Assembly (NCBI GenBank): GCA_023974075.1
Contig: JAMFTG010000205.1
Coordinates: 107,001-171,000 of the forward strand
Length of the DNA stretch: 64,000 nt
Direction: 5' to 3'
DNA from: Chaenocephalus aceratus
Lineage: Eukaryota; Chordata; Actinopteri; Perciformes; Channichthyidae
Shown here one piece after another: positions 31,489-42,693 of the stretch. Below the pieces are notes generated by a model. The model saw only the letters and a list, made by a program, of their open reading frames with translations, made no database searches and had not been told where the DNA came from. Every line of letters starts with the position of its first letter. Positions within the stretch are counted from its first letter, which is position 1. Position numbers and translations under genes: made by a program.

Positions 31489-33286
31489 CAGTGATGTAAC
31501 TGAACGCGTTCAATGAACGATCGTTCATGAACGCGTTCATATTTTGGGCGAACGTGAACTGAACGTACTGTATTTCCGCTAGATGAACGTAATTGAGAAC
31601 GCGTTCATTCTCAGCGCTGTATAACGGCGTTCAAAAGTGCGTTCAAAAGTGCGTTCATTCTCAGCACTGTATTATAATGGCGTTCAAAAGTGTACCAGAT
31701 TTCATATGCCTTTCAGCCGAAACCCCAGTTAAAACACACCGTAAACAGGCTTCAAAATAATGCGGAAAAACCACCCAATCTGGCAACAGCAAGCTGCCTG
31801 TGACGCGTACGCGCCTGTCACCCCTGGCTATCGCACTAAAATATAAATATACTAAACATATCAGACTCCTCACAACAAACAATGTGGAACCGCGGAACCG
31901 GCGAGCATTGAATGAATGAATGAATTAGTATGGACGAAGCCGAGAGCAGCTGCAGCAGCACTCGCGGCAGGGGTCGGCAACAGGCGGACCGCGGTCCGGA
32001 TCCGGACCCAGACGCCGACCTATACGGACCCGGAGCTATAATCAATACATTAATAGGGACGCTGATTTGGGTGACTTGTGTAATTCGTGGAGAACCGAAG
32101 AGTTTTCGTTTTGGTGGTGGGGGGGAGGGAGTCAGTCCGACAGACGGACAACTTCTCACTTCAAAAAAGAAGAAGAAATCTAGACCGCAAAAATAATTAA
32201 ACAAGCTAGTACCTGTTTTTCCTGGCCAAGGACAGGTTCATGAACACAACACGAGCGTAACGTGTCTTCACGGTATGTCTCGTCTGAAAGGAGTGCTGAG
32301 CACCGGAACGCCGCTCCAGCCCTTAAAATATTGCAGTACCCATAAGGAGCCGTATACATGCCGCAGTGTTTGCGTGGCTGTGTCTTTAGTTGTAAGCACA
32401 GTGGCGATCTGTTGTTATTAGCATCTGGTTAGCTAGTTATGCTAACGAATTTAAAGAGCTTTTCTACAACCAGGTGGAAGAGAGCTATCTCCTGAGAGGC
32501 TCAAATAACCTCAGCTCAGTGAGGTTAAGGCACACCTTGATATGATCATTATAGTTATTAATGAGACTAAATGAAAAACAGGTATAAAATACTATATGAC
32601 AGCAACAAAAAAGTTGTTAAAAATAACAAGGATAGAGTTTAAAAGGGGAGTGATTTGTAAAATATCCAAAAAGGAAAATATGCTACAGTTCTGTTTCATC
32701 TGGGTGTTGAGAGATGTATCCATAGATCTCTTAATGTTGCTCTCAAAGTGCACCACATTGATGCATTTAACTTCAATATTTAAACATTACACATATTCAC
32801 AGTATTTAAGTAATGTTAATTGACAATAAATATTGTTGTTTTTGAATTGTACTTTCTTTATTTGATTGGCAGTCAGTTGTTGATTACATGCAGACGTTGA
32901 TAAAGCTACAGGTCACTTCAATATATATCACACTAATTCATGAAGCAACTTAGACATTTTGATGTTTTCCGGACCTTTGCATGGGGAGATTTTCTCTAAC
33001 TGGACCTCGTTGAATTTTAGTTGAAGACCGCTCTTCTACGGCGTCGGCGTATGAGCATTTAAAAGAGTTTTACGTTAAAGTCAGTACTGACTCAGACGGA
33101 AAAAACTGTGTGTAAACTGTGTCCGCCCGGTTTGAAAAAGCAAGTCCGTACATCGACGACGTCAACAACAAACCTTAAACGGCACATTGAGAATAAGCAC
33201 ACGACTAGCCTTTCACGGTATGTGTGAGTGGCGAATAAAAAAGAGAGCCAAAACAGATCCACTACCACCCAAATCCCATTAACATC
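31489..33286 (+). mobile_element. Left part of a ZBED-type hAT transposon, truncated
   Basis: Starts CAGTGATGTAACTGAACGCG and includes a possible first coding exon at 31930 (MDEAESSCSS). That exon runs into a second element beginning CAGGGGTCGGCAAC. A BED zinc-finger exon lies at 33021-33217. The right end is missing where the LTR element begins at 33287. Confidence 0.55.
33021..33217 (+). pseudogene. BED zinc-finger exon of hAT transposase, frameshifted
   Basis: The acceptor TTTTAG and donor TCACG/GTATGT are present. The first frame reads [20 protein letters not shown]. After a run of six A at about 33101 the second frame reads VCKLCPPG, then [12 protein letters not shown] and SLSRY, the C-x2-C...H-x4-H pattern of BED fingers. 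One extra A in the run explains the break. Confidence 0.65.
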
Positions 33287-33843
33287 TGTTAGAAATTTAA
33301 AGGGATTACTAGTCCGCTTTTCAAATCTCCGCGCGTCCCTAACAAGCTGGTTATCATACAGGAAGGAATCCAGAACATACAATTAACCGTTTAACAATAA
33401 TCTACTTTAATGGTAATATGACAATGCAATACAATCAATACAGTACAAATTCAATACAGTTATCTTTGGGATCCCCTATTTACCTGATACTCACGTGAGC
33501 CAGCCAGAGGAAAGAGACTGAACACAGCGTGGTTCCTGTCTAATACATCGCTTACAATGGGAGGAGTTATCTGATCCTCCCTTCCAGACCTCCGTGATTG
33601 GCTGCCCAAATATCACCAACACCTCACTTCTTAAGTTTCCCCAATCACAGTAGCTTAGCTTCATTATCTCCTAGATCTGAGTTGACTGTAAGTCAAACCC
33701 TCACCTTCCCCCATCTTCCTTTGTTCTCAAAAACCACATGTCAACAGGCCCCAAATCCAGCTCACAGTTTTTACACAAATCATTTCCCATTTTAAGCTTA
33801 TTCATAGTTTGCTAACATGAATACATACAAATATTTCCTTACA
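33287..33843 (-). repeat. 3' LTR (complete)
   Basis: Read on the minus strand it begins TGTAAGG directly after the polypurine tract and ends TTTCTAACA. It contains a CCAAT box (GCCAATCACGG on the minus strand, about 33594-33604). Length 557 bp. Confidence 0.75.
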
Positions 33844-33844
33844 A

Positions 33845-33857
33845 TTCCCCCTTTTTA
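33845..33857 (-). promoter_or_regulatory. Polypurine tract
   Basis: The minus strand reads ATAAAAAGGGGGAA immediately before TGTAAGG. This is the standard plus-strand primer site next to a retroviral 3' LTR, and it fixes the LTR boundary. Confidence 0.75.
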
Positions 33858-34138
33858 TCTCCTTCTCAAGAGATAAACTTACACAAGGCATTTTGAAACA
33901 TAACTATTGTCACTCCTCTCCACTGTGTTCATCTCTCAACATTATATTTAGAGCCCTTTAAACATTTGGAAACAGCCCTTCATAGCAATTTCTTATGGCA
34001 GAATGAGAGAGAGACCAAAACATGTCAAAAAACTGCGTCCTTGTCTGCTGAGTCTCCATACTCGTCCTCTCCCTCCGAGACACAGGCCAACAGTGGCAGG
34101 AGGGGAAGAAGCAGCTTTTCCCTCAATGGTGGAACTGA

Positions 34139-35185
34139 TTAGTCTGACACATAATGAGCGGATGCACGGCACACAACAACACCCACATGATAGTCTTTGT
34201 CCATGGATACAACTCGAATGGTTTCATCAGACCCCTCTGAGGGCAGGATGGGCTGGTTACACGCAGCACATTTAGGCGCCAGGACCCTGTGGTAGTCTTT
34301 CAGACAGTAGATTTTATTCTCAGTGTCCACAGTGAAGGGCACTCCGTCCAGGCTCTCGTTGCAGATGACGCAGCGGAAACAACCGGGGCGGTAGGACTTC
34401 CCCAGGGCCTGCAGGATCATGTCCATGATCAGATGTCCACATGCGTTGCACTTGTCTGCAGACTGCTGGAACCCAGAGTACAGAAAGTCCTCTTCACAGA
34501 AAACCCTTCCTCCGACATAGTAGAACGCCTTCCCTCTCAGCCTTCGACTACAGGCGCTGCAGGTGAAGCAGCTGTCATGGTAGAGGCTGCCCATAGCTTG
34601 GCAGGCCTGGCTGGCTCCATACACCGTCTTGTTGTACTTAACACACACTCCTGTTTCAGCGGAGAGTGGAGTCCCCTGTGCCGTCCTGGCTTGCCGTGTC
34701 TTTGTCCCCCCTGATCCGCTGACGGTGGCTTCTGGGTTGCCTGCTAGAGAGATGTCTTCCTTCTCCTCCGGCTCGCCGATGGCGGCTTCCGATTCGATGC
34801 TGAATAGATGTCCTCCCGATCTTCCTTCTCCGGTCCGATGATGATGCCTCCCGGGACGACTGCTGGATGGATGTCCTCGAGGTCCTTCTCCTCCAGTCCG
34901 CTGATGACAGCATCCGAGTCGACCTCCATGACGAGAGCCAGATCCGTCCTGATGTCGTCTAGGGTCCTCGCAGGTGTTTTCCCGACCGCACACTGGCTCC
35001 AGTTGTCCCAGTTGTCCCCCTTTCCTTGTAGGCGGACGGCATGGGATGTCCTCTGGGTCACTCGGTAGGGGCCGGAAAACCTGGGGTTGAGCCACTTTGT
35101 TCTGATGACAGTCCGCCTCCTGCGTCTCGGGTCCCCCTTTTGGCGTCAACAACCTGTGTGGACAAATCTGATACAAATCCCTCAA
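34139..35185 (-). CDS. ORF with Ajuba/LIMD1/WTIP-family LIM domains in LTR element
   Basis: A 348-codon ORF. Residues 181-240 match LIM1 ([19 protein letters not shown], then [11 protein letters not shown]). Residues 246-300 match LIM2 ([39 protein letters not shown]). Residues 306-334 match the first part of LIM3 ([29 protein letters not shown]). The match is to the zyxin-related Ajuba/LIMD1/WTIP scaffold family, which acts at adhesions, in P-bodies and in Hippo signalling. One LIM1 zinc ligand is changed (CVKY for the usual CVKC). LIM3 stops at DYHV, followed by GTG-rich sequence and 13 unrelated residues. The 154-residue LIM part is uninterrupted, although I expect several introns in the host gene. 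Residues 1-180 are retroviral and acidic-repeat DNA, partly in a wrong frame, so the natural start is unknown. Confidence 0.75.
   Translation of the reverse strand: MRDLYQICPHRLLTPKGGPETQEADCHQNKVAQPQVFRPLPSDPEDIPCRPPTRKGGQLGQLEPVCGRENTCEDPRRHQDGSGSRHGGRLGCCHQRTGGEGPRGHPSSSRPGRHHHRTGEGRSGGHLFSIESEAAIGEPEEKEDISLAGNPEATVSGSGGTKTRQARTAQGTPLSAETGVCVKYNKTVYGASQACQAMGSLYHDSCFTCSACSRRLRGKAFYYVGGRVFCEEDFLYSGFQQSADKCNACGHLIMDMILQALGKSYRPGCFRCVICNESLDGVPFTVDTENKIYCLKDYHRVLAPKCAACNQPILPSEGSDETIRVVSMDKDYHVGVVVCRASAHYVSD
34990..35160 (-). pseudogene. Integrase C-terminal domain remnant
   Basis: Another minus-strand frame reads [20 protein letters not shown], then AVRLQGK and [10 protein letters not shown], then [11 protein letters not shown]. 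This is the small beta-barrel C-terminal domain of retroviral/LTR integrases, recognised by the W...GPY-V...T..A...G...W...S-C spacing. It is open into an acidic region ([22 protein letters not shown]) until a stop near 34745. No catalytic core is found upstream. Confidence 0.65.
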
Positions 35186-38100
35186 GCCTACGCTAATTGT
35201 GCAGCTTCAGAATCTTAATACTTGGACTGTGCCAACTAAATAAGAACCCCAACATCTTTAGGTAAACTAAATAACATATTTCAATAGCTCTGAATTTCTG
35301 ACAAGCATCTGTGTTTATTTTTAAATGAAATCCTTGAGATCCCATTAAAAATCTAAATATGATTTGAACTGCTAATGTTTCTAGTAAAGAAACACCCTAA
35401 TGTTATGGATTCAAAAACAACCAAAATCACAATACTAACAAAGTGAATGGCTTCCTGGTGATACTGCTTTTACCCGTCAGTGCTTAGATATTATCCCGCT
35501 GAAAAAATGAATACAGAATTCCAACAAACTGTCCTCAAATGTCTTTCTATTATAAATGTGGTGAAATGTATATCCCCATAATGACCTAAACAATAAAGTC
35601 TATGGCTTTTACTTCTTTACCAGACTAGTTACATGATATTGTCTAAATTACATTTTGTCTCATTACATTACTATGTTTTAGCTTAACTGTAAATATGTTC
35701 TTTCTACATTTCAAACCTCAGTTACTTTAATACCTGTTGAAACATTAGTTGAAACATTACTCACAGGTCCGCTTCTTCAGTATTCCATTCTGGACTTACA
35801 TCTCTCTGGCAGCCCCTTGGCCACTGATTATTTATCTGTGTTACCTGCTATAACTCAATCAATATTAGAGACATGTCAACATTCATCAAACAGCATCTTA
35901 TCCCCAGATATGGAGCAGGTCAATTCTAAAACTGTCAATCAATGATCAGATTGAACAATTGAGTTTGGGCAGCCGGTTCCTTTCAGTCCCTAAATGAAAA
36001 ATGTACATTGTGAAGTTTACACTCCCCCTTTTTACACATTAATTCATGTGTAACCAAAATCCTGTATGGGAAGAAAACCTTGGTCATAATGGATTATAAG
36101 ACAATACCAAACATTTTTCCCAAATGTACATCCATCATTTCCACAGTAAACACTTCAGTGAAATGAAGTGTTTCTCTCCATCGTCCAATCCTAAAAGAAA
36201 CAGAATCCTCAAATGTCATAGTTTGAGTTTCACATTCTGCAAACTGCCACCTCCTGTGGGAGTGAAATATCATCAAGCAGATTAGAAACGGTTTCCCCTT
36301 TTGTGCAATGTTAGGAAACCTCTCATTTCACACATTATTATCACACAAAAATAATGTGTTAGTCCAAAAACATGCTTGATTAGTCATTGTTTTAAATCAT
36401 GCAGTTGCACTGATCAGATGCAGACATACACTCACTCACACTCACACTGTCAGGTTGTTAAGTCAAGTTTGGTCAGGTACACCTCAGAGTCAGTCATTGA
36501 CAGTGCCTTCCCAAGTTACCCTGTCGGTCAGGGTCAAAGGTCAGTTGGTCTTAGTCTTTTTGGCCATGTGTCGTGCCCTGCAGAGATGTTCCAGCACAGG
36601 CCAGCATCCTCCGTCTATAAAAATCTGTATATATGGAGCGCCATCATTTATTAATTCACAATTACAACTATAATGTTCAAGATATCTCCAACCCCTCATT
36701 GCCGTTTCCCACATTCCCTGAAAAGTGTCTAGCCAAAAAAATGTCACCTCCTTAGAGTACTACTACTATTACTGCAATTCATTTACACCTAATTAGTATT
36801 AAAATGACTAATAGATCTATTTCAGAAACTTGTGTACATCACTATTATCTTGTGTCAAAACATTACTAGGATCTGTAAAGCTCTGCTATGTATTCCATAA
36901 CTCATTCTATTAATGTATCTTCAATTCTGGTGCACTTAAAGAACAATGTTACCCTCTTTAACAGTGCGTGGAACCCTGGGTGTCCGAACATGCAACAATT
37001 ACTCCCTATTTCATCAAGGATTTAAAAACAGAAGTCATTTCGTATGTCCATCCGAAAGCCCTCCTATGGTAATAACTATGCCACAATGGTGGAACCAGTA
37101 CCTCAAATTGAAATACTATATTTTGTTTAGAACCAGCTTTCCCTTCAACATGACCTATATAAATAAATATTTGTCTGATCTTATAGAGCTGTTACTAAAA
37201 CTCTCCCTTTGAACTGATCAATACTGTAACAAATTAAAACACTACCAAATTCACACATGAATAAAAAGTCTAGTGCATACTTCCTTCATGCCCCCCCCCT
37301 TTTCTATCAGTGTGTTTTAGAATGATTTTTCACTTCACTTTAATAGTTCTCCTCTTTTCCGCTATTTTTTATTTACCAATTGACTAATTTATGGTCAATA
37401 CATCTTCTTATCTTCACTTATTTATCAAGTCAATTCAAGTTCTTTACAATACATTAGTAGATACCTTGTGAAGTATTCACAATAACTAATCCCCTCTAGG
37501 ATATGAAATCCATTCATCTTTAAGCAGATTCTATTTCCTTATTTATCTTTTGTTCATGATAACAATGGTATAACAACCACACGTTTTACCCATAGCTAGT
37601 TTCTATAACAAGATTATTATGTGTGACATAATAATCAGATGTCTTGTTTGCTAACCAAGAATATTAAACTTTAATCTTTTCAGCATTCCAGACCATCATA
37701 TAAACAAGCAGCCTCCTATCTAAACACTAAGCATTAAGGTTTCTACACCACCAACTGGGAAACTCTTGCACAATTATGCTGTACAATCATTGCATCATTC
37801 CTCCAGAACAATCTGAGACAAGCATGTCTCAAGATCTTGTCATAATGAGCACAGTCAGTGATGCAGCTGTAGTCAGTGGCAGGGTCCCCAAAAAAGCTAG
37901 GACCGGCCCTGGTCAGTGGGCTCCAAGGAAACTCTCCCTGGCTTTGAGATGAGGGAAGGAATCACTTGGCAGACACACGTTGTCCTCTGTACGGCAGAAA
38001 TCCCCCAAAACCGCAGTACCTCTTCACACCACTGTTGCCTTGACAACGAGGCACAAGCATAATGTCAATATCTCCTCAGAGATGCATTCTTTGCACACTT

Positions 38101-40100
38101 CTTCTGTTCGCAGTGAGCAACTCTTCACCAACACACTGATTCAGAGAACCCAAAAGGTGGTGCAGAACTATCCAATGCTGCTGTAATCACATTCAGCTAC
38201 TGAGAAAAACTCAATTTAAATCTCTCTCCCAACGGGTTACAAAATAAAACGGCTGAGTGTCTATATGGTCAGGAATGCTGAAACATGTGAATGTTAAAAC
38301 AAATCAATGGCAGTAGTCTACCCAGATTCTTTACTCCATTAAAAGTAGTAAAACCACATTGTAAAATCTCTGTTGTCTAGTTGAAGTCCTGCTTACTTCA
38401 TCTTTAAAATCTTCTTTAATTTGAAACCAAAAAAGGTCTTCCTTCTCCACCATGATCCTATCTCTACATCAAAGTCCATACAAACTGATGATTTATCTTT
38501 AGAAACCATGAGGAATGACAGTTCTCATAAAACACTATCCTTCCTTACTTCAGTTCTAAACCAAATGAGCCAAACAGGAAACCCCCTTTACCACTTGCTT
38601 ATTCTATCTACTTGGTTAATTCTATTCATTTTCAAATTGTTTATCTAAGTTGTGTTACAAGCATGGTGAGGTTACAGAATACACAAATAACTGTATTCAA
38701 TCCGCGCCGTATTTGAAAACTGTAATGAATTAAAATATTTAAGGACGTAATATAAGTTAAATATATTGTTAAGCTAATTACTGTTTTATTGTGAAGGCAT
38801 CTCTGGCGAACAGCGGCCTTTGGCTTTTATTGTGAAAGGCCGTTCCGGAAATATACACCGTAATGTGAATAGTGAGTTCGACTTCTAGAAACACGGCAAG
38901 TTACGATAACAATCGTTCTAATGCATTAACTAAAGTCATGAAAGAGACAAGGAGGGGGAAAGGCGTGTGGAAGCAAGCAATGAACTGAAAATGCCACCAA
39001 TCCTCTGTTTTAACGTGATGGCGCACATTGAAAACCGAAGCGGGCATAAACACCCCTGTCATATAAACATTAATAGATTCCTTCTGACTGACAAGCGTTC
39101 AAAAACCCTTTTCTTTAGCCCCCTGTTTGATTCCACTTAAAATCAATCTCTTAATCTGTTCCCATTGCTCCCGGTAACTCCCTGGAATTTCAGAATTGTC
39201 TTAACCATTCTGACGTTCCATATTCACTTCGCTTTTATTTATCTGACTTAATTAATATGTGTTCACTTGTATTAATATACTTGGCTATTGTCGTTGTTAA
39301 CGTGCTTCCCCCCCCTTTCAGCCACTAGATGGCAGCAGCAGAGCACAAATGAGCTTCACTCTTCTGAGTGCATTGTCTGAGTTCCACAGACAATCGCTCA
39401 CACAGGTATTTTAGGTAAAAATCACACAGATTTATTCCCCGTACAGTTTGTCCAGCTTGATAATGTGATGTTTATTTCAACAGACAAACAAGACCCCGCT
39501 TCGACACCCATAAAGAATGTGACCATTCCATGGGGCATCTTAGCGAGCCCTTTATCACACGTTAGCTTTTCAAATTAAGTTTACAGACAAAGGGAAACGA
39601 GAGCCGGTCCCGTCACAATTTCGGTGAGGTTTGCGTTCTCTTTCCCCTCGATTGAACATATAACAGACCGCTGGCTTTAGCTTTTAGCCTTGGTCTGCTA
39701 TTTAACCCCAGTTTTAAACGGCGACCCGATCTAAAATATCGAGTTTCCAGGTTTTGTCGTGCAGGAATATAACCTCGCAACCCACAAACTGCACCGTTTC
39801 CACGCCACTCAGGAATAAGTATACCTGAGGTCCACGCCAAACTGCTCTATTTTACGTTACGCCGGACTTTCTGTCTACCTTGCGATCAACGTTCACGTGT
39901 TGTATATAACTTTCCTAACATAGTAAAATATGCATTGTATATTCCATTTAAACTTCAAAAACACTGTGAAACGCCTACAGACAATCCTAAAGTTTTACCT
40001 TATTTGTAGTTGCAGGGCCCTGCTGATTGTCTGAGATGTTTAAAAGCGTTTGTTCCCGACCCATTCCGGTCGTCCGAATTCTTCCACAGCTCTGTTTACC
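35186..40100. other. Interior of LTR element without recognisable genes
   Basis: About 4.9 kb, AT-rich, with no ORF above about 92 codons and no visible gag, protease or RT motifs in any frame. Because the LTRs are nearly identical, this is unlikely to be decay after insertion. The element was probably already defective, or this part is captured non-viral DNA. Confidence 0.6.
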
Positions 40101-40118
40101 AGGCACGTCGGGTCACCA
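40101..40118 (-). promoter_or_regulatory. Primer binding site, tRNA-Trp type
   Basis: The minus strand reads TGGTGACCCGACGTGCC two bases after the LTR end. This matches the complement of the tRNA-Trp 3' end (ending ACGTCGGGGTCACCA) with one C missing. Confidence 0.65.
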
Positions 40119-40120
40119 TT

Positions 40121-40589
40121 TGTTAGAAATTTAAAGGGATTACTAGTCCGCTTTTCAAATCTCTGCGCGTCCCTAACAAGCTGGTTATCATACAGGAAGG
40201 AATCCAGAACATACAATTAACCGTTTAACAATAATCTACTTTAATGGTAATATGACAATGCAATACAATCAATACAGTACAAATTCAATACAGTTATCTT
40301 TGGGATCCCCTATTTACCTGATACTCACGTGAGCCAGCCAGAGGAAAGAGACTGAACACAGCATGGTTCCTGTCTAATACATCGCTTACAATGGGAGGAG
40401 TTATCTGATCCTCCCTTCCAGACCTCCGTGATTGGCTGCCCAAATATCACCAACACCTCACTTCTTAAGTTTCCCCAATCACAGTAGCTTAGCTTCATTA
40501 TCTCCTAGATCTGAGTTGACTGTAAGTCAAACCCTCACCTTCCCCCATCTTCCTTTGTTCTCAAAAACCACATGTCAACAGGCCCCAAA
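40121..40589 (-). repeat. 5' LTR, outer end missing
   Basis: Matches 33287-33755 with two substitutions seen. After GGCCCCAAA the two copies diverge, so the outermost 88 bp are absent here. Confidence 0.8.
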
Positions 40590-40808
40590 GAGCAATAGCC
40601 CCTCCAAATGTCTGTGCACGTCCCTGGGTATGATAGCTACAGACTGCTGTGGAGGAATCACTTTCACATATATAAAATGTCCCTATGATTGTTTACATCA
40701 CGTGCTATAGTTAACCAGCCTTATCTCATATTCAGGCCGCTCATGCAGACACATTCACTTCACATATCTAGGCAGTTAAAATGTTTGCGGTAACCAAAAT
40801 TGACAAAC

Positions 40809-40977
40809 CTATTTTCGACAGCTTTATCTCTGGGTTGAGCACCACATTCCGCAGGCGCTTGTTTTCCTCGTAGTAAGCCTCCACAGTAGTTTCTATTTCT
40901 CCAAATATCTCCGCGGCCGCGGTGGTTAAGCGTTCAGTTAAAAAACTCCGTAAACGCAGCAGTTTGGTGTTGGACAT
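40809..40977 (-). CDS. Exon 1 of fused ZNF-N/YqaJ gene (fish zinc-finger N-terminal module)
   Basis: ATG at 40977, 169 nt, donor AATAG/GTTTGTC. It reads MSNTKLLRLRSFLTERLTTA, then AAEIFGEIETTVEAYYEEN and NPEIKLSKI. This is the helical module that opens a large family of fish C2H2 zinc-finger proteins (L-x2-F-x3-RLT-x-AA-x-EIF ... NPE-x-KL). It leaves in phase 1 and exon 2 begins in phase 1, recreating the Asp codon at the join. The module is likely a protein-interaction segment; its role in zinc-finger proteins is not well defined. Intron 1 is 11.3 kb long because of the LTR element and MITEs. Confidence 0.78.
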
Positions 40978-41107
40978 CTTGAGGACGAACGTAATGTTAG
41001 ATCAAGATATGTTGAATGTAACTTCTCCTCGACGTCGTACAAAGCGCGTTTCACTCAAACACACAGAAACCGGCTGGAAAATTGAAGATGACTTCGGTTT
41101 ACATTAG

Positions 41108-42293
41108 CGCCCTCCTGAGGACGATAGGCAAGTAGCATCAAATAAATCAATCAATAGATGAGAGTAACACGTGCGTCACTTCCGGGCAAAAATGACTTTT
41201 TGGGGAAAACGAAGTGCAACTAGCCTATTAAGATACATGTATATTGTCCAAATGTCATTAAAGGAGGATCTTTGTTCAACCTATAAAATACAAAAACACT
41301 TGAATCTGATGTAGTCGATGAAAATCTGTGTGTGTGTTTGTCTTTAGTGTACATGCACCCAGGTTAAAGTGTGTGTCCCGTTCATTCGTGGATTAAAACA
41401 CGCACAACGTACACAGAACAACCAAACAGACACATTCAAATAATTGGAACAATAATGCAGAGCCAAGAGAATATAAAAATGTCATTTAATAGTAAAAAAG
41501 TTCTCTGTGCTTTTCATAGAGCCCTGTGGTTTACAGCATATATTACAGTTGTAACAGCAGTGTAGACAACTAACATTCAAATCCAGCTTAGTGATCAAAT
41601 TCAAAACAAAGACGGAGTTAAAACAGATGATGCATTTTGTAAAATACCAAATATATTAATTTAAAAAGGAAGGAAGCAACACATCAGTTTTGGCACAATA
41701 AATAGAAGTGCAGTGTTTGACACGTCCACGTCCTGTAACATCAATTTCGTTTTCCTTCGATATGAAAAATGCATAATAACAAAAACCAGTGGACTTTGTG
41801 TCGGAGAGAAGAAGACATGGACTTTGGATCAATGTTGGTAAAGAAATATCTAACATATGTATGAAATTAAAGAATAACAAATGTGACAATGCAACCGTTA
41901 AGACGCCGAAAAGCATTTTACGTCAAATAAAAAAAGGCAAGGAAAATAAATCAAACTTTCTGTATGAAGGGGAAAACATGCACTTCTGGGGAATGTTAAC
42001 AAATAAATAACAACTAAAACCACTAAAAATATGTCGATGCAAAATGTTGACTTATCTAAAAAAACAAGCATAATGAAATCTAAACTAGGGATGGGAAATG
42101 TCTCGATGCAAATTGTCCAAAACAATATTCCTCGAATATAAAAATACAAGAGTGAACGTTCTGTCTGACGGTCCACAACATGTCATCATGTCCCTTGGTA
42201 CCGTGTACTAAATGTCTATTTAAAAGTTATTGTTTAAAATGAGGGATAATGAATGTGTCGATGCAACCGTTGAGATGTCTTTTTCTGTGATAT
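41108..42293. other. Intergenic between YqaJ gene start and slc35f2-like 3' end
   Basis: AT-rich. The word CGATGCAACCGTT followed by GA or AGA recurs at about 41889 and 42258, suggesting an old duplication. No gene seen. Confidence 0.5.
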
Positions 42294-42693
42294 TCAAAAT
42301 GCACAAATTAACTTTCTGTCTGACGGGAGGAAACCCGGAGTTAGGAATGAAGATAACGCGGCGATAGAAGCATCTTCCTTCGATATATAAATAATGACTT
42401 TTCTGCCTTTGGAGTCCCTTAGTAACAGGGTGGGAGCAGCTGTATGAACACGACCTGCAGCTGTCTCTCTCGTACTACCACCTCTTCCTCCTCCTCGTCT
42501 TCCTCGTCTTCCTCTCTCACTCACCGAGCGTCTGCAGGGTGGGGGTCTCTGAGGGTCTCTGGGTAAAATAGAGTGAATTTTCTGTCTTTGGAGTCCCTTT
42601 GTAACAGGGTGAGAGCAGGCAGTCCTCTTCACAGAGACCTGCTGTATGAACACACATAATGCAGTGTCTCCTCCTCCTCCTCCTCTTCCTCCC
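42294..42693 (-). other. Putative 3' UTR of slc35f2-like gene
   Basis: Follows the stop at 42694. Contains a local duplication: GGAGTCCCTT-GTAACAGGGTG occurs near 42412 and 42590, with shared CTC-rich sequence. Confidence 0.5.

Larger units (their letters stand above)
33287..40589 (-). mobile_element. Endogenous-retrovirus-like LTR element with captured LIM-domain sequence
   Basis: Direct repeats 33287-33755 and 40121-40589 are LTRs. I see two differences in 469 bp, implying recent integration. Orientation is minus: PBS at 40101-40118, polypurine tract at 33845-33857. From 5' to 3' the interior has about 4.9 kb with no recognisable gag or RT ORF, an integrase C-terminal remnant (34990-35160), an acidic repeat segment, an Ajuba-family LIM segment (34184-34645), and the PPT. 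The left LTR continues 88 bp further (to 33843) than the right one matches, and no target duplication is found. The outer part of the 5' LTR and its flank were therefore probably deleted. It lies in intron 1 of the YqaJ fusion gene and cuts the hAT fragment at 33286. Confidence 0.8.

Noticed and set aside
31930..32196. 88-codon ORF beginning MDEAESSCSS as a host gene
   Set aside because: After about 13 residues it reads into a second repeat (CAGGGGTCGGCAAC...), so only a short transposon exon is plausible.
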